A stretch of 64,000 bases of DNA. It comes from CAVRJC01 sp963721435 (lineage in GTDB: Bacteria > Actinomycetota > Acidimicrobiia > IMCC26256 > DASPTH01). The DNA is taken from assembly GCA_963721435.1 (NCBI GenBank), contig CAVRJC010000012.1, forward strand, positions 372,001-436,000, given 5' to 3'. Below are positions 52,128 through 61,017 of this stretch, one piece after another. The first letter of the stretch is position 1, and every line of letters begins with the position of its first letter. A model generated the notes under the pieces. That model made no database searches. It saw nothing but the letters and a program-made list of their open reading frames with translations, and was not told the origin of the DNA. Position numbers and translations under genes: made by a program.

Positions 52128-53057
52128 ATGGACACCCGCCCGCTCGGAACTGACGGGCCCCTGCTCTCGGTGGTGGGCCTCGGCTGCAACAACTTCGGCA
52201 TGCGCATCGACGAGGAGGCCTCACGCGCCGTCGTGCACGCCGCGCTCGACGAGGGCATCACCCACTTCGACACCGCCGAGATGTACGGCGGTGGCAAGTC
52301 GGAGGAGTTCCTCGCGGCGGCGCTCGGCTCGCGGCGCGACGAGGTGGCGATCGCGACGAAGTTCCTCCCCCGACCGGGCGACGAGAAGTACACACCGGGG
52401 GTGCTGGCGGCGCGCATCCGCACCGGGATCGAGATCAGCCTCGAGCGCCTCGCCACTGATCACGTCGACGTGTACTACCAGCACTACCCGGACGCGGTCG
52501 GGCCGGTCGAGGAAGCGCTGGAGACGCTCGACGCGCTCGTGCGCGAGGGCAAGGTCCTCCACCTCGCGTCGTCCAACGTGACCGGCGCGCAGATCCGTGA
52601 CGCGGAGGCGGTGTCGACCAGCAAGGGATGGGCGCGGTTCTGCGGCACACAGATCGAGTGGAACCTCCTCAACCGCGCCGTCGAAGACGAGGTCGTTCCC
52701 GCCGCGCGCGAAGCGGGTATCGGCATCGTCCCGTACTTCCCGCTCGCGTCCGGGATGCTCACCGGGAAGTACAAGCGCGGCGAGGAGTTCCCCGAGGGGT
52801 CGCGCTTCGACGCGATGTCGTTCTTCGCGCACGTCGCCACTGACGAGAACTTCGACCGCGTCGATGCGCTGGCCGCGATCGCGGACGAACGGGGGCACAC
52901 GTTGCTCGAGCTCGCGGTCGCGTGGCTCGCGGCGCAAGACGGCGTCGCATCCGTGATCACCGGCGCGACGAGCGCCGAGCAGGTGCGTGCGAACGCGCGG
53001 GCCGCGGCGTGGCAGCTCACGGCCGACGATCTCGCGGCGGTCGCCGCGGTGGTGTGA
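52128..53057 (+). CDS. Aldo/keto reductase
   Basis: 309 residues. The catalytic tetrad is visible as Asp48 (HFDTAEMYG), Tyr53, Lys78 (IATKFLPRPG) and a His in DVYYQHYPD. IGIVPYFPLASGMLTGKYKRG and the terminal VASVITGATSAEQVRANARA are conserved AKR blocks. NAD(P)H-dependent reduction of a carbonyl; substrate unknown. The promoter region holds TGTA-ATGA-TACA (52077-52088), a possible MarR site. It is followed 4 bases later by a MarR gene. Confidence 0.92.
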   Translation: MDTRPLGTDGPLLSVVGLGCNNFGMRIDEEASRAVVHAALDEGITHFDTAEMYGGGKSEEFLAAALGSRRDEVAIATKFLPRPGDEKYTPGVLAARIRTGIEISLERLATDHVDVYYQHYPDAVGPVEEALETLDALVREGKVLHLASSNVTGAQIRDAEAVSTSKGWARFCGTQIEWNLLNRAVEDEVVPAAREAGIGIVPYFPLASGMLTGKYKRGEEFPEGSRFDAMSFFAHVATDENFDRVDALAAIADERGHTLLELAVAWLAAQDGVASVITGATSAEQVRANARAAAWQLTADDLAAVAAVV

Positions 53058-53061
53058 CGGC

Positions 53062-53535
53062 GTGAGCGCCGACCCGCTCGCCGACGCGACGAGCGTGCAC
53101 GAGTTCTTCTGGTTCTGGTACGAGTGGGTGCGCTCCCCCGCGCGCCGTCGGCAGATCGACGAGCTCACCGGCTTGCCCGAATCGGCCTGGAAGATCTTGT
53201 ACAAGCTGCGGTCGTCGGGACCGCTGAGCGTCACCGAGATCGGACGGGTCGTTGACCTCGACAAGTCGACGGTGAGCCGTCACCTCGAGCCGTTGCGCGC
53301 CGCGCACCTCATCGTGGAGACGCCGGGCTCGCACAACCGGCGCGTGTCGGAAGTATCGGTGAGCGCGCGTGGTACGGCCCTGTGCGATCGCGTCGACGAC
53401 GCACACCTGCAGTACTGGTCCGACGTGCTCTCGCACTTCCCCGAGTCGGAGCGCCACGAGCTCGCGCGGTTGCTCGGGACCCTGCAACGCGCGATGGAAC
53501 AGGAACCGGAGATGCGCGTCAGCCGAAGCGGATGA
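53062..53535 (+). CDS. MarR family transcriptional regulator
   Basis: 157 residues from a GTG. WKILYKLRSSGPLSVTEIGRVVDLDKSTVSRHLEPLRAAHLIVE is the winged-helix core and RRVSEVSVSARGTALCDRV the wing. It lies directly behind the aldo/keto reductase and probably regulates that unit and the divergent DegT gene. Its 3' end overlaps the convergent VOC gene by 17 bases. Confidence 0.88.
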   Translation: MSADPLADATSVHEFFWFWYEWVRSPARRRQIDELTGLPESAWKILYKLRSSGPLSVTEIGRVVDLDKSTVSRHLEPLRAAHLIVETPGSHNRRVSEVSVSARGTALCDRVDDAHLQYWSDVLSHFPESERHELARLLGTLQRAMEQEPEMRVSRSG

Positions 53536-53935
53536 GCTCGAAGGTCATGCCGCCGACGAAGACGCGCGTGAGCGTGGACACGCCACCGTCGACGCCGGTG
53601 ATGTCGTGAGGGCCGTCGACCACGAGCCCGGCACCACCGGCGGCCGCGGTGAGGCCTTCGACGTCGCGCACGCCGAAGCTCAGCGCGGCGACGCCGGGCG
53701 CTACCGAATCGCGCAACGCGGGCGGGATCTCGACGAGCTCGAGGATGCCCTGCCGGGCTCCGACGACCGCGCCACGGGTCGCGCCGTGCTCGACGGGCCA
53801 CCCGAGGCCGATCGCGGCCTGCTCACCGGTGGATGCGAATCGCTCGACCGGTGCGACACCCGCGAGCTCGAGGAACCCGAGTACCTCGTCGAGGTCGGAA
53901 ACGAGAACGACGGCCTTCACGGCACCCGATGGCAT
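53519..53935 (-). CDS. VOC family protein
   Basis: 138 residues. KAVVLVSDLDEVLGFLELAGVAPVERF, ARQGILELVEIPPAL and VRDVEGLTAAAGGAGLVVDGPHDITGVDGG fit a VOC double beta-alpha-beta3 arrangement, ending in FVGGMTFELIRFG with the usual Glu. The ligand is unknown. It is 15 bases downstream of the LLM gene and probably the last gene of a unit with it and the Zn dehydrogenase. Confidence 0.78.
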   Translation of the reverse strand: MPSGAVKAVVLVSDLDEVLGFLELAGVAPVERFASTGEQAAIGLGWPVEHGATRGAVVGARQGILELVEIPPALRDSVAPGVAALSFGVRDVEGLTAAAGGAGLVVDGPHDITGVDGGVSTLTRVFVGGMTFELIRFG

Positions 53936-53950
53936 CGATGCTCCCTTCGG

Positions 53951-54865
53951 TCAGAGGTACTTCATCACCGCGTGCAGGGCGTCGGCGTGCTCCTCACCGA
54001 CGGTGAAGTAGGAGATGCCGTAGCGCTCGTTGATCGCAACCAGCTTGCGCGCCATCTCCTCCTCCGGCCCGGTGAGGAACCACGGCGACTCGACGACCGC
54101 GGCCGGCGAGATGCCGTAGGTCGCGGCGGGCGCCTCGGCGGACTCCACGCTCGACCCACCGCGCCGGACGTCGAGCACGTAGAGGTGCAGCTCGGGAGCG
54201 GGGAGCGACGCGGGCCGATCGCGCGCGATCCAACCGAGGCGCCGCTCGATCGCGTCGACGCGCACCCCGCGGTCATCAGTGGCTTCCTCGCCGCCGCCGC
54301 TCTCGCCGATGGCGACGCCGGCACCACCCAGGTTCACGTGGACGCCGACGATGTCGGCGGTGGTCGCCGCCAGCCGCAGGATCTGACGCCCGCCGCCACC
54401 GACGAAGATCGGCAACCTCGCTTGCACCGGGCGCAATCGGTCGCCGTCGCCATCGCCGGCGCCGAAGTACGCGCGGATGACGGCAAGTGACGCGGCGAGC
54501 CGCGCGATCCGGGTGCGCGGCGGATCCTCCGTGATCCCCGCGAGTGCGTAGTCGGCGGCGCGCCACCCGGCGCCGATCCCGAGCTCCACCCGGCCGTCGC
54601 TCAACTGATCGGCGCTCGCGGCGTCGCGCGCGAGCACGGCCGGGTTCCACAGGTCGTTGTTGATGGTCATCGGGCCGAGCCGCAGCGTGCTCGTGACCGA
54701 CGCGGCCGCGACGACCGACGGCCACGGGCTCGCCCACCCGCCGAAGTGGTCGGGGAACGTCGCGACCGCGAACCCGAGGTCCTCGATGCGGCGAGCGGTG
54801 TCGAGGAACTCGCGCCGGCCGCGGAACGCCTGGAACTGGCAACCGAACCGGAGGGCTCGGGTCAC
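53951..54865 (-). CDS. LLM class F420-dependent oxidoreductase
   Basis: 304 residues from a GTG. RFGCQFQAFRGRREFLDTARRIEDLGFAVATFPDHFGG, GPMTINNDLWNPAVLARDAASADQLSDGRVELGIGAGW and LPIFVGGGGRQILRLAA are classic family blocks (TIGR03621-like). The start overlaps the stop of the Zn dehydrogenase (GTGA). Function unassigned. Confidence 0.88.
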   Translation of the reverse strand: MTRALRFGCQFQAFRGRREFLDTARRIEDLGFAVATFPDHFGGWASPWPSVVAAASVTSTLRLGPMTINNDLWNPAVLARDAASADQLSDGRVELGIGAGWRAADYALAGITEDPPRTRIARLAASLAVIRAYFGAGDGDGDRLRPVQARLPIFVGGGGRQILRLAATTADIVGVHVNLGGAGVAIGESGGGEEATDDRGVRVDAIERRLGWIARDRPASLPAPELHLYVLDVRRGGSSVESAEAPAATYGISPAAVVESPWFLTGPEEEMARKLVAINERYGISYFTVGEEHADALHAVMKYL

Positions 54866-55944
54866 TCGCCGTGCACGAGGCTGACGCGCACCGCGTCCTC
54901 ATCGGGGTTCGCGCGTGCGAGCAACGAGAGCGCGTGGTCGAGGGTGTCGAGCGTGAACACCTCACCCTGCAGCGCCTGCGTCGGGTACTCGCCGGAGTTG
55001 AGGACTTCGCCGGTCTTGTCCATGGACTGGGCCGTCGAACCGGCGCCGCCGACCACGGTGAGGCCCTTCAGCGGCACGAGGTCCGACGTGATCGTCACCG
55101 GAGTCATGTTCTTGAGCCCGGCCCACAAGACGCGGCCGCCCTGGCGCACGAGCTCGAGGCACATGCCGACCGGCGCCGCCGCGTCGGTGAGGTCGACGAC
55201 GACGTCGGCCAAGGTGCCGCCGGTGAGCTGCGCGACGCGCTCGACCGCGCTCTCGGCATCGACGTCGATCACGTGGTCGGCACCAATCCGCGTCGCGGCT
55301 TCGAGGCGCACGCCGTCGCGCGCGGTGCCGGTGACGATGACAGTGCCCGCGCCGAGCAACTTCGCGTACGCCGCGCAGATCAGGCCCATGTGCCCCGGCC
55401 CCTGGATCACGACCGACTCGCCGGCTTGAAGCTCGGTGCGCCCGAACCAGTTGACGACGTTGGCGAGCGGCTCGAACAGCGACAGCTGACTCGCGGGGAC
55501 CGACTCCGTCAGCGGCACGAAGTGGGTGTTGGGCATGATCTCCATGTACTCGCCGTACCCGCCGTGGAGGCCGGTACCGACGTCGAGGCCCTGCGTGTAG
55601 CCGTAGAGCTGCATCTGCAGGCAGTACGGCGATCCGCTCCGACACACCTCGCACACGCCACAGCGGCGAATGAGGTCGACGCCGACGCGCTGCCCCACGG
55701 TGACGCCGAGGTTGGCGTCGGGCGCGAGCTCGTGGATGCGCCCCACGATCTCGTGACCGGGTACGAGCGGGCTGACCTCACCCGGAACGTGCTTGTGTCC
55801 GTGCAGCTGGGCGACGTCGCTGGCGCAGAGCCCGACGGCTTCGACCTTCAGGACCGCGCCGCCCGCAGGCGCCGAGGGCATCGGGAACTCGCGCACCTCG
55901 AAGGTGCCGTCGCCGCTGAAGACTGCCGCCCGACATGTGTCCAC
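54862..55944 (-). CDS. Zn-dependent MDR alcohol dehydrogenase
   Basis: 360 residues. Catalytic zinc ligands in VGLCASDVAQLHG and PGHEIVGRI; structural zinc cysteines CGVCEVCRSGSPYC; nucleotide loop QGPGHMGLICAAYAKLLGA. It is most like the threonine/sorbitol dehydrogenase branch. Next to an LLM gene (4-base overlap), and the frameshifted LLM gene lies 45 bases upstream, so all may belong to one minus-strand transcript from the crotonase at 57920. Confidence 0.9.
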   Translation of the reverse strand: MDTCRAAVFSGDGTFEVREFPMPSAPAGGAVLKVEAVGLCASDVAQLHGHKHVPGEVSPLVPGHEIVGRIHELAPDANLGVTVGQRVGVDLIRRCGVCEVCRSGSPYCLQMQLYGYTQGLDVGTGLHGGYGEYMEIMPNTHFVPLTESVPASQLSLFEPLANVVNWFGRTELQAGESVVIQGPGHMGLICAAYAKLLGAGTVIVTGTARDGVRLEAATRIGADHVIDVDAESAVERVAQLTGGTLADVVVDLTDAAAPVGMCLELVRQGGRVLWAGLKNMTPVTITSDLVPLKGLTVVGGAGSTAQSMDKTGEVLNSGEYPTQALQGEVFTLDTLDHALSLLARANPDEDAVRVSLVHGE

Positions 55945-55989
55945 GCTTCCCCCCGTGGTCGTGACCTGTCACTCCGACGGCGCACGGTA

Positions 55990-57007
55990 CTAGAGGAGCG
56001 CGAGCACCTCGTCGGCGAGACGACGGGTCTCGGTCATCGGGTCGCCCCACATCGACGAGATGAGCACGTTGCGCACGCCCGCGTCCTCCAGGCCACGGAG
56101 GCGCTCGGCGATGTGCTCGGGTCTCCCTGCGATCAGATACCGCTCGCCGAGGAACTCCGTGAGCCCGTTGTCGTTCACGAGCGCGCCGTTGTGCGCGCCC
56201 GCGCTCTCCTGGTTGTGCTCCATCGAGCGGTACCCGTCCATCAGCCGCTGCAGTGGCGCTTCGAACTCCTCCGGTACGAACTTGCCTGCGAACGTGAAGC
56301 GGAACGCGTGGTTCGCCGAGGCTGCGACCGTCCACGCGTAGTCGCGCCACACCTCCGGCTCGGGCTGGTCGGAGATGATCAGCTTGACCATGAACCAGGG
56401 CTCGAACGCGCTCGGTGTCGCGGCCGGCGGCGGTCGCGGCGCCGATGACACGCTCGAGGTTGTCGCGCACGACGTCGTCGGAGACGCCGTTGCCGAAGAT
56501 CGCGCCGTCGGCGATCTCACCGGCGAGTTGCATCACCCGCGGTCCCTCGGCCGCGATGAACAGCGGAACGAGCGGGCAGTCCCACCGGAACCGCATTGCT
56601 GTGCCCTGATACGTGGCGCTCTCACCGCGCCCGAGATCGAGGAACACCCGGCAGTACTCGGCGAGCTCGTCGACCTTCGCGCGCGGCAGGCCGACGTTGG
56701 CGAGCGCACTGTCGCCGGTGCCGATGCCGAACACCGCTCGCCCGCCACTGAGTTGCTGCAACGCGCCGAACCCGCTTGCCGCGACCGACGGGTGCCGGGT
56801 CGACGGGTTGCTCACCGTGGTGCAGAGACGGACGCGTTCGGTGACGTCGGCCATCGCCGCCATCGTGACGAACGCCTCGGGCAGGATGTTCTGGCTGTCG
56901 CCGTAGCCGAGCAGCTCGTAGCCCGCGGCTTCGCCGACCCTCGCCCACTCGACGTACTCGGGCAGGCTCCGGCACATCGCGGCGATGCCGAACCGCAGCC
57001 GGCTCAT
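55990..57007 (-). CDS. LLM class F420-dependent oxidoreductase (frameshifted)
   Basis: The first frame has RFGIAAMCRSLPEYVEWARVGEAAGYELLGYGDSQN, GGRAVFGIGTGDSALANVG and FIAAEGPRVMQLAGEIADGAIFGNG up to RDTERV. The next frame continues EPWFMVKLIISDQPEPE to RRLADEVLALL. One extra base (or two missing) near 56401-56411 explains the break; repaired length about 338 residues. The start ATG at 57007 follows the crotonase stop by 4 bases. Confidence 0.85.
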
Positions 57008-57011
57008 GACG

Positions 57012-57920
57012 TCATGAGTCGGCGCGGACGGTGCGGGGCTCGGCGAGCACGACGGGCGGCCCCTTCTTCCAGTTCGCGATGCCGTCCTCCTCGCGCGCGA
57101 GCGGCCAGCCGTCGTCGTGCAGCTCCGCCCAGTGCGCGTGGTTGAGCTGGTGCATGGTGAAGCACGCAGCAAGCGCGTTGTTGAAACCCTGGTTGTCGAC
57201 GGTCTGGTTCACCGACTCCTTGATGAGCAGCGCCGTCATCGTCGGCAACGACGCGATGCGACGCGCGAGTTCGAGCGTGCTCGCGCCGAGGTCGTCGACC
57301 GGGAACACCTTCGACACCATGCCCAAGCGGTGGGCTTCGTCGACGTCGAGCGCGTCGCCGGTGAGCATGAGCTCCTTGGTCTTGCGCGGGCCGAGCTCCC
57401 ACGGATGCGCGAAGTACTCGACCCCGCACATGCCGAGGCGGGTGCCCACGACGTCGGCGAAGCGGGTGTCGTCGGCCGCGACGATGAGGTCGCACGCCCA
57501 CATGAGCATCAGTCCCGCCGCGTACACGGTGCCGTGCACCTGCGCGATCGTGATCTTGCGGAGGCTCCGCCAGCGCAAGGTGTTCTGGTAGTAGTAGTGC
57601 CACTCCTGGAGCATCCGCTGCTCCGCGCCCTTCCTCGTGGCGCCATTGGTGCGGTACGACTCGTGCTGGTCGGGGCCTGGTTGCATCTCCGCGGCATTTT
57701 CCTTCGAGCCCATGTCGTGGCCCGACGAGAACATCGGCCCCGCGCCGCACAGGATCACGACCCGCACCTGGTCGTCGGCCTCCGCGGCGCCGAAGGCGTC
57801 ATCGAGCTCGACGAGCAGCCCGCGGTTCTGCGCATTGCGACTGCTCGGGCGATCGAGCGTGATCCGCGCGATCGTGCCCTCGTCGAGCAGCTCGTACTGG
57901 ATGAATCGGTACTCGGGCAT
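57012..57920 (-). CDS. Enoyl-CoA hydratase/isomerase (crotonase) family protein
   Basis: 302 residues. ITLDRPSSRNAQN, GAGPMFSSGHDMGS (oxyanion hole) and VHGTVYAAGLMLMWACDLIVAADDTRFAD are crotonase motifs. An insertion around residues 75-105 (ENAAEMQPGPDQHESYRT) is unusual in length. Of the two usual glutamates only the second region (GMCGVEYFAHPWE) has one. It may act as an isomerase, hydrolase or hydratase. First gene of a minus-strand unit with the LLM gene, just downstream of the tRNA. Confidence 0.88.
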   Translation of the reverse strand: MPEYRFIQYELLDEGTIARITLDRPSSRNAQNRGLLVELDDAFGAAEADDQVRVVILCGAGPMFSSGHDMGSKENAAEMQPGPDQHESYRTNGATRKGAEQRMLQEWHYYYQNTLRWRSLRKITIAQVHGTVYAAGLMLMWACDLIVAADDTRFADVVGTRLGMCGVEYFAHPWELGPRKTKELMLTGDALDVDEAHRLGMVSKVFPVDDLGASTLELARRIASLPTMTALLIKESVNQTVDNQGFNNALAACFTMHQLNHAHWAELHDDGWPLAREEDGIANWKKGPPVVLAEPRTVRADS

Positions 57921-57956
57921 TCTCGGTGACCTCGGTTTCTCGATGGCGACGGCGGG

Positions 57957-58039
57957 TGCCCGGGGCGGGAGTCGAACCCACACGCTCTCGCGAGCCGGCG
58001 GGTTTAAGCCGCCTGCGTCTGCCGTTTCGCCACCCGGGC
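57957..58039 (-). tRNA. tRNA-Leu (anticodon UAA)
   Basis: Acceptor arms GCCCGGG and CCCGGGC pair fully. The anticodon stem GGCGG/CCGCC encloses loop CTTAAAC, so the anticodon is UAA (Leu). A long variable arm (GCTCGCGAGAGC) marks a class II tRNA, and the T-loop TTCGACT is present. The 3' CCA is not encoded. No integrase or direct repeat is seen nearby. Confidence 0.93.
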
Positions 58040-58154
58040 CTTGCCGGAGGCTACGCCGCAATCGCCGGTTGGTGCCCCGGTCTGCTACAGCTTGAGGTCG
58101 GCACACGCCGCTTTCCACACATCGCGAAGACTGACGAAGGACGAACGAGGACAC

Positions 58155-58280
58155 ATGGGTGCACAGAAGAAGCACAAGAAGACTGTGGGCAGCGGCGATC
58201 TGACCGACGCGGGCGGCAGTGGTGGCCCTCCCGGCAAGAAGCAGCGCCGCAAGGTCCGCCGCAACGCGAAGCGCGGATAG
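58155..58280 (+). CDS. Very small Lys/Arg/Gly-rich protein
   Basis: 41 residues: GAQKKHKKTVGSGDL, a Gly/Pro turn, then KKQRRKVRRNAKRG. GAGGA lies a few bases before the ATG. The high positive charge suggests an RNA- or DNA-binding or ribosome-associated role, but nothing identifies a family. It sits alone between the tRNA and the DUF3237 gene. Confidence 0.5.
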   Translation: MGAQKKHKKTVGSGDLTDAGGSGGPPGKKQRRKVRRNAKRG

Positions 58281-58328
58281 CTCACTCGTTCGCAGGGTAC
58301 GTTCGTGCCCCGCGAGCGAGGAGCGCGC

Positions 58329-58805
58329 ATGAACCTGACGCTGCAGCCCTTCGGTGAGCTCGTCGTCCACATCGACGACACGTGGAACTTCTCGAACGGG
58401 CCGATCAGTGGCCGGTCGTGCACGTCGTTCCGCGAGGTCGTCTGGGACAACGACGTGTTCCGCGCCCGTTCGGTCTGGGCCAACGGCTCGTATCAGACGG
58501 GCCCCGAGGTCGCGGAGCCGAACATCCGCGTGCTGTTCCGGGCCGATGACGACACGCTCATCTACCTTGACTACCTCGTGCGCGTGCATCTGCCGTCGCA
58601 CGTCCTGCCCGTCGGCACGCCCGGCAAGTCGCCCGCGTTGCTGTCGGGCCGACTCGAGATCGACGAGTCGCATCCGCACGCGTGGCTCAACCGCACGCAG
58701 GTGATCGGCGACGGCACCCTCGACCTCGACGCGAAGACCCAGAGCTACGAGATGTACGTACTGCGCTGGCCCGGCGACCTCGGGCCCGCCATCGACCCTG
58801 CGTAA
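58329..58805 (+). CDS. DUF3237-like protein
   Basis: 158 residues from the ATG at 58329. LTLQPFGELVVHIDDTWNFSNGPISGRS, then DTLIYLDYLVRVHLPS and HAWLNRTQVIGDGTLD...YEMYVLRW match the beta-barrel DUF3237 pattern. Such proteins are found in aromatic and alkane catabolic clusters without known activity. The stop overlaps the next ATG by one base (TAATG). Confidence 0.75.
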   Translation: MNLTLQPFGELVVHIDDTWNFSNGPISGRSCTSFREVVWDNDVFRARSVWANGSYQTGPEVAEPNIRVLFRADDDTLIYLDYLVRVHLPSHVLPVGTPGKSPALLSGRLEIDESHPHAWLNRTQVIGDGTLDLDAKTQSYEMYVLRWPGDLGPAIDPA

Positions 58806-60202
58806 TGCGCGAGACCGACTTCGACGTCATCGTCGTCGGGAGCGGCGCGGCAGGGCTCGCGGCGGCGGCCACTGCGGCGGGCGACGGCGCGCGGGTGCTC
58901 GTCGTCGAATCGGAGAAGCGCACGGGCGGTTCGAGCCGCCTCTCCGACGCGATCCTGCAGGCAGCAGGCACGCCCGTCCAGCGCGCGTCCGGTGTGGAAG
59001 ACACGCCGGACGCGATGTTCGACTACTACATGACACTCAACCGCTGGCAGGTGGAGCCCGGGCTTGCCCGCGCCTTCTGCGACGACGCTCCACGCGTCGT
59101 CGAGTGGCTCGGCACCATCGGCCTCGAGTTCGGCGCGGTCGAGTTCGCGGGGAACGAACCGGCTCCCCGCGGCCATCCGACGGTGGGCGCGGGTGAAGCG
59201 CTGATCGCAAGGCTGGAAGCCGAGTGCCGTCGGCTGGGCGTCGAGCTCGCACTCGACAACCGGGTCGAAGAGCTGTTGCTCGACGCCGACGGTCGCGTCG
59301 GCGGGGTGCGAGCCCGCGGCGAAGAAGCGACCGCGTCGTCGGTGGTACTGGCCGCCGGTGGGTTCGCGCACAACTCCGAGCTCATCCGCCGGTATCTGGG
59401 CAACCGGATGCTGGGCGGTGATCATCCGCCGTCACCCGCAGGACCGGGCTCCGTCGGTGACGCACTCGTGATGGGAGAAGCCGTCGGCGCGGCGATCGCG
59501 GGACGGGACCGCGCGCACTGGGTGCCCGGCCCGATGGTCCCTGCGGAGGTCGTGCTGCTCAATGCCGAGGGTCGGCGTTTCGTCGACGAGTCGGCCGACC
59601 ACAGCGTGCGCACCATCGTCGCGAACTATCACGGCCACACGTACTACGCGATCTTCGACGAGCCGATCCGGCGATCCGGCGCCGCCAACTCGTTCGTGGC
59701 GCGCACCGAGGCGGCCTTCCTGTTCGGCGACGATCCACTCCGCACCGACGTCGAGCCCGTCGCCGGATGGTGTCGCGACGGGGCGCTCGCGCAGGGTCAC
59801 ACGGTCGGCGAGGCCGCGAGCGGCGTCGGACTCGACGCCGACGCAGCCGAAGCCGCGGTCGAGCAGTACAACGACGCGTGTGCGCACGGACGCGACGAGG
59901 CGTTCGAGAAGGACGTCGACAAGCTCGTGCCGGTGCGGACGCCCCCGTTCCACGCGGCGCGGATCCAGCCCGTGATGCTCGTCGCCACCTTCTGCGGGCT
60001 GCGCATCGACACGAGCGCGCGGGTGCTCGACACCGCGGGCCGCCCGATACCCGGGCTGTTCGCGGCGGGCGAGTCAGCGGGCGGCGTGGTCGGCGACGTG
60101 TACGCCGGGCACGGCAACTCGATCACGACCGCCTTGGTGTTCGGCCGGCGCGCCGGCCGCAACGCGGCCGCGCGCGGTCAGGTCGACGTTCCCGTCCGGT
60201 AG
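58805..60202 (+). CDS. FAD-dependent oxidoreductase, fumarate reductase/ketosteroid dehydrogenase type
   Basis: 465 residues. IVVGSGAAGLAAAATAAGDGARVLVVES is the FAD dinucleotide fold, followed by GGSSRLSDAI, VVLAAGGFAHNSEL, EGRRFVDES and the C-terminal GLFAAGESAGGVVGDVYAGHGNSI. The layout is that of flavocytochrome c fumarate reductase/3-ketosteroid delta-dehydrogenases, which insert or remove C=C double bonds. No secretion signal or heme domain. It overlaps the end of the convergent crotonase gene by 25 bases. Confidence 0.9.
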   Translation: MRETDFDVIVVGSGAAGLAAAATAAGDGARVLVVESEKRTGGSSRLSDAILQAAGTPVQRASGVEDTPDAMFDYYMTLNRWQVEPGLARAFCDDAPRVVEWLGTIGLEFGAVEFAGNEPAPRGHPTVGAGEALIARLEAECRRLGVELALDNRVEELLLDADGRVGGVRARGEEATASSVVLAAGGFAHNSELIRRYLGNRMLGGDHPPSPAGPGSVGDALVMGEAVGAAIAGRDRAHWVPGPMVPAEVVLLNAEGRRFVDESADHSVRTIVANYHGHTYYAIFDEPIRRSGAANSFVARTEAAFLFGDDPLRTDVEPVAGWCRDGALAQGHTVGEAASGVGLDADAAEAAVEQYNDACAHGRDEAFEKDVDKLVPVRTPPFHAARIQPVMLVATFCGLRIDTSARVLDTAGRPIPGLFAAGESAGGVVGDVYAGHGNSITTALVFGRRAGRNAAARGQVDVPVR

Positions 60203-61008
60203 TCGCCGAACGGGGAGTCGCGCTTGGTCAGCGCTGCGGTGAGCGACGTCTCCCGCTCGCGCAGGAAGTTCTGGAACGCCTCGGTGTGCATCGCGAGGCC
60301 GCAGAGCTCGGTGCCGGCGCGGATCGACGCCCGCATGCCCATGTTGTCCATCGCGCGGCGAACCGTCCGCTTGTTGATCTGGACGATGTCGGTCGGGATG
60401 GTCGTGATCCGCTGCGCGATCTCGAGCACGCGCGCCTCGAGCTCCTCGACGGGGTAGGCGCGGTTGGCGAAGCCGACGCGCGCGGCTTCGATGCCACTCA
60501 TCGCGTCGCCGGTGAGCATCTGCTCCATTGCAGTGCGCATGCCCATCATCCACGCGTGGTACTGCATGTCGGGCGTCCCGAAGCGCACCGCCGGGTAGCC
60601 GATCTGCGCGTCCTCGGCGACGTACACGAGGTCGCAACCCGTTGCGAGCTCGGTCGCGCCGGCGAGGCAGTAGCTGTGCACCTGCGCGATGACCGGCTTG
60701 GCGAGATCCCAGATGCTCATCCAACCCTCGGTGACCGAGCGGGGGTACGCACCCTCACTCGACCGGTAGTCGGGCTCCTCCCCCACCGAGCCGCCGCCGA
60801 GGTCGTACCCCGCGGAGAAGCACTTGCCCGCGCCGCGGATGACGGTGACCCGCACGTCGGGGTCGAGATCGTGGGCGTGCAGCGCGTGCAGGATCTCGGC
60901 GCGCATGGTGGCCCCGAGCGGGTTGCGCTTTTCCGGCCGGTTGAGTGTGATGCGCCGAACCATCGGTGCGGGATCGTCGATCAGGATCACGGAGTAGCTC
61001 ACGGGCAT
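60178..61008 (-). CDS. Enoyl-CoA hydratase (crotonase) family protein
   Basis: 276 residues. VRRITLNRPEKRNPLGATM, GAGKCFSAGYDLGG (oxyanion hole) and VHSYCLAGATELATGCDLVYVAEDAQIGYPAV are clear. In the usual Glu positions the sequence has SYCLAGATEL and PAVRFG, so the canonical hydratase glutamates are not both present. It follows the CoA ligase gene by 9 bases and likely acts in the same pathway. Confidence 0.88.
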   Translation of the reverse strand: MPVSYSVILIDDPAPMVRRITLNRPEKRNPLGATMRAEILHALHAHDLDPDVRVTVIRGAGKCFSAGYDLGGGSVGEEPDYRSSEGAYPRSVTEGWMSIWDLAKPVIAQVHSYCLAGATELATGCDLVYVAEDAQIGYPAVRFGTPDMQYHAWMMGMRTAMEQMLTGDAMSGIEAARVGFANRAYPVEELEARVLEIAQRITTIPTDIVQINKRTVRRAMDNMGMRASIRAGTELCGLAMHTEAFQNFLRERETSLTAALTKRDSPFGDYRTGTST

Positions 61009-61017
61009 CTGCCTTCT

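Noticed and set aside
57957..58039. Genomic island attachment site at the tRNA-Leu gene
   Set aside because: No integrase, direct repeat of the tRNA 3' end or phage gene is visible on either side.
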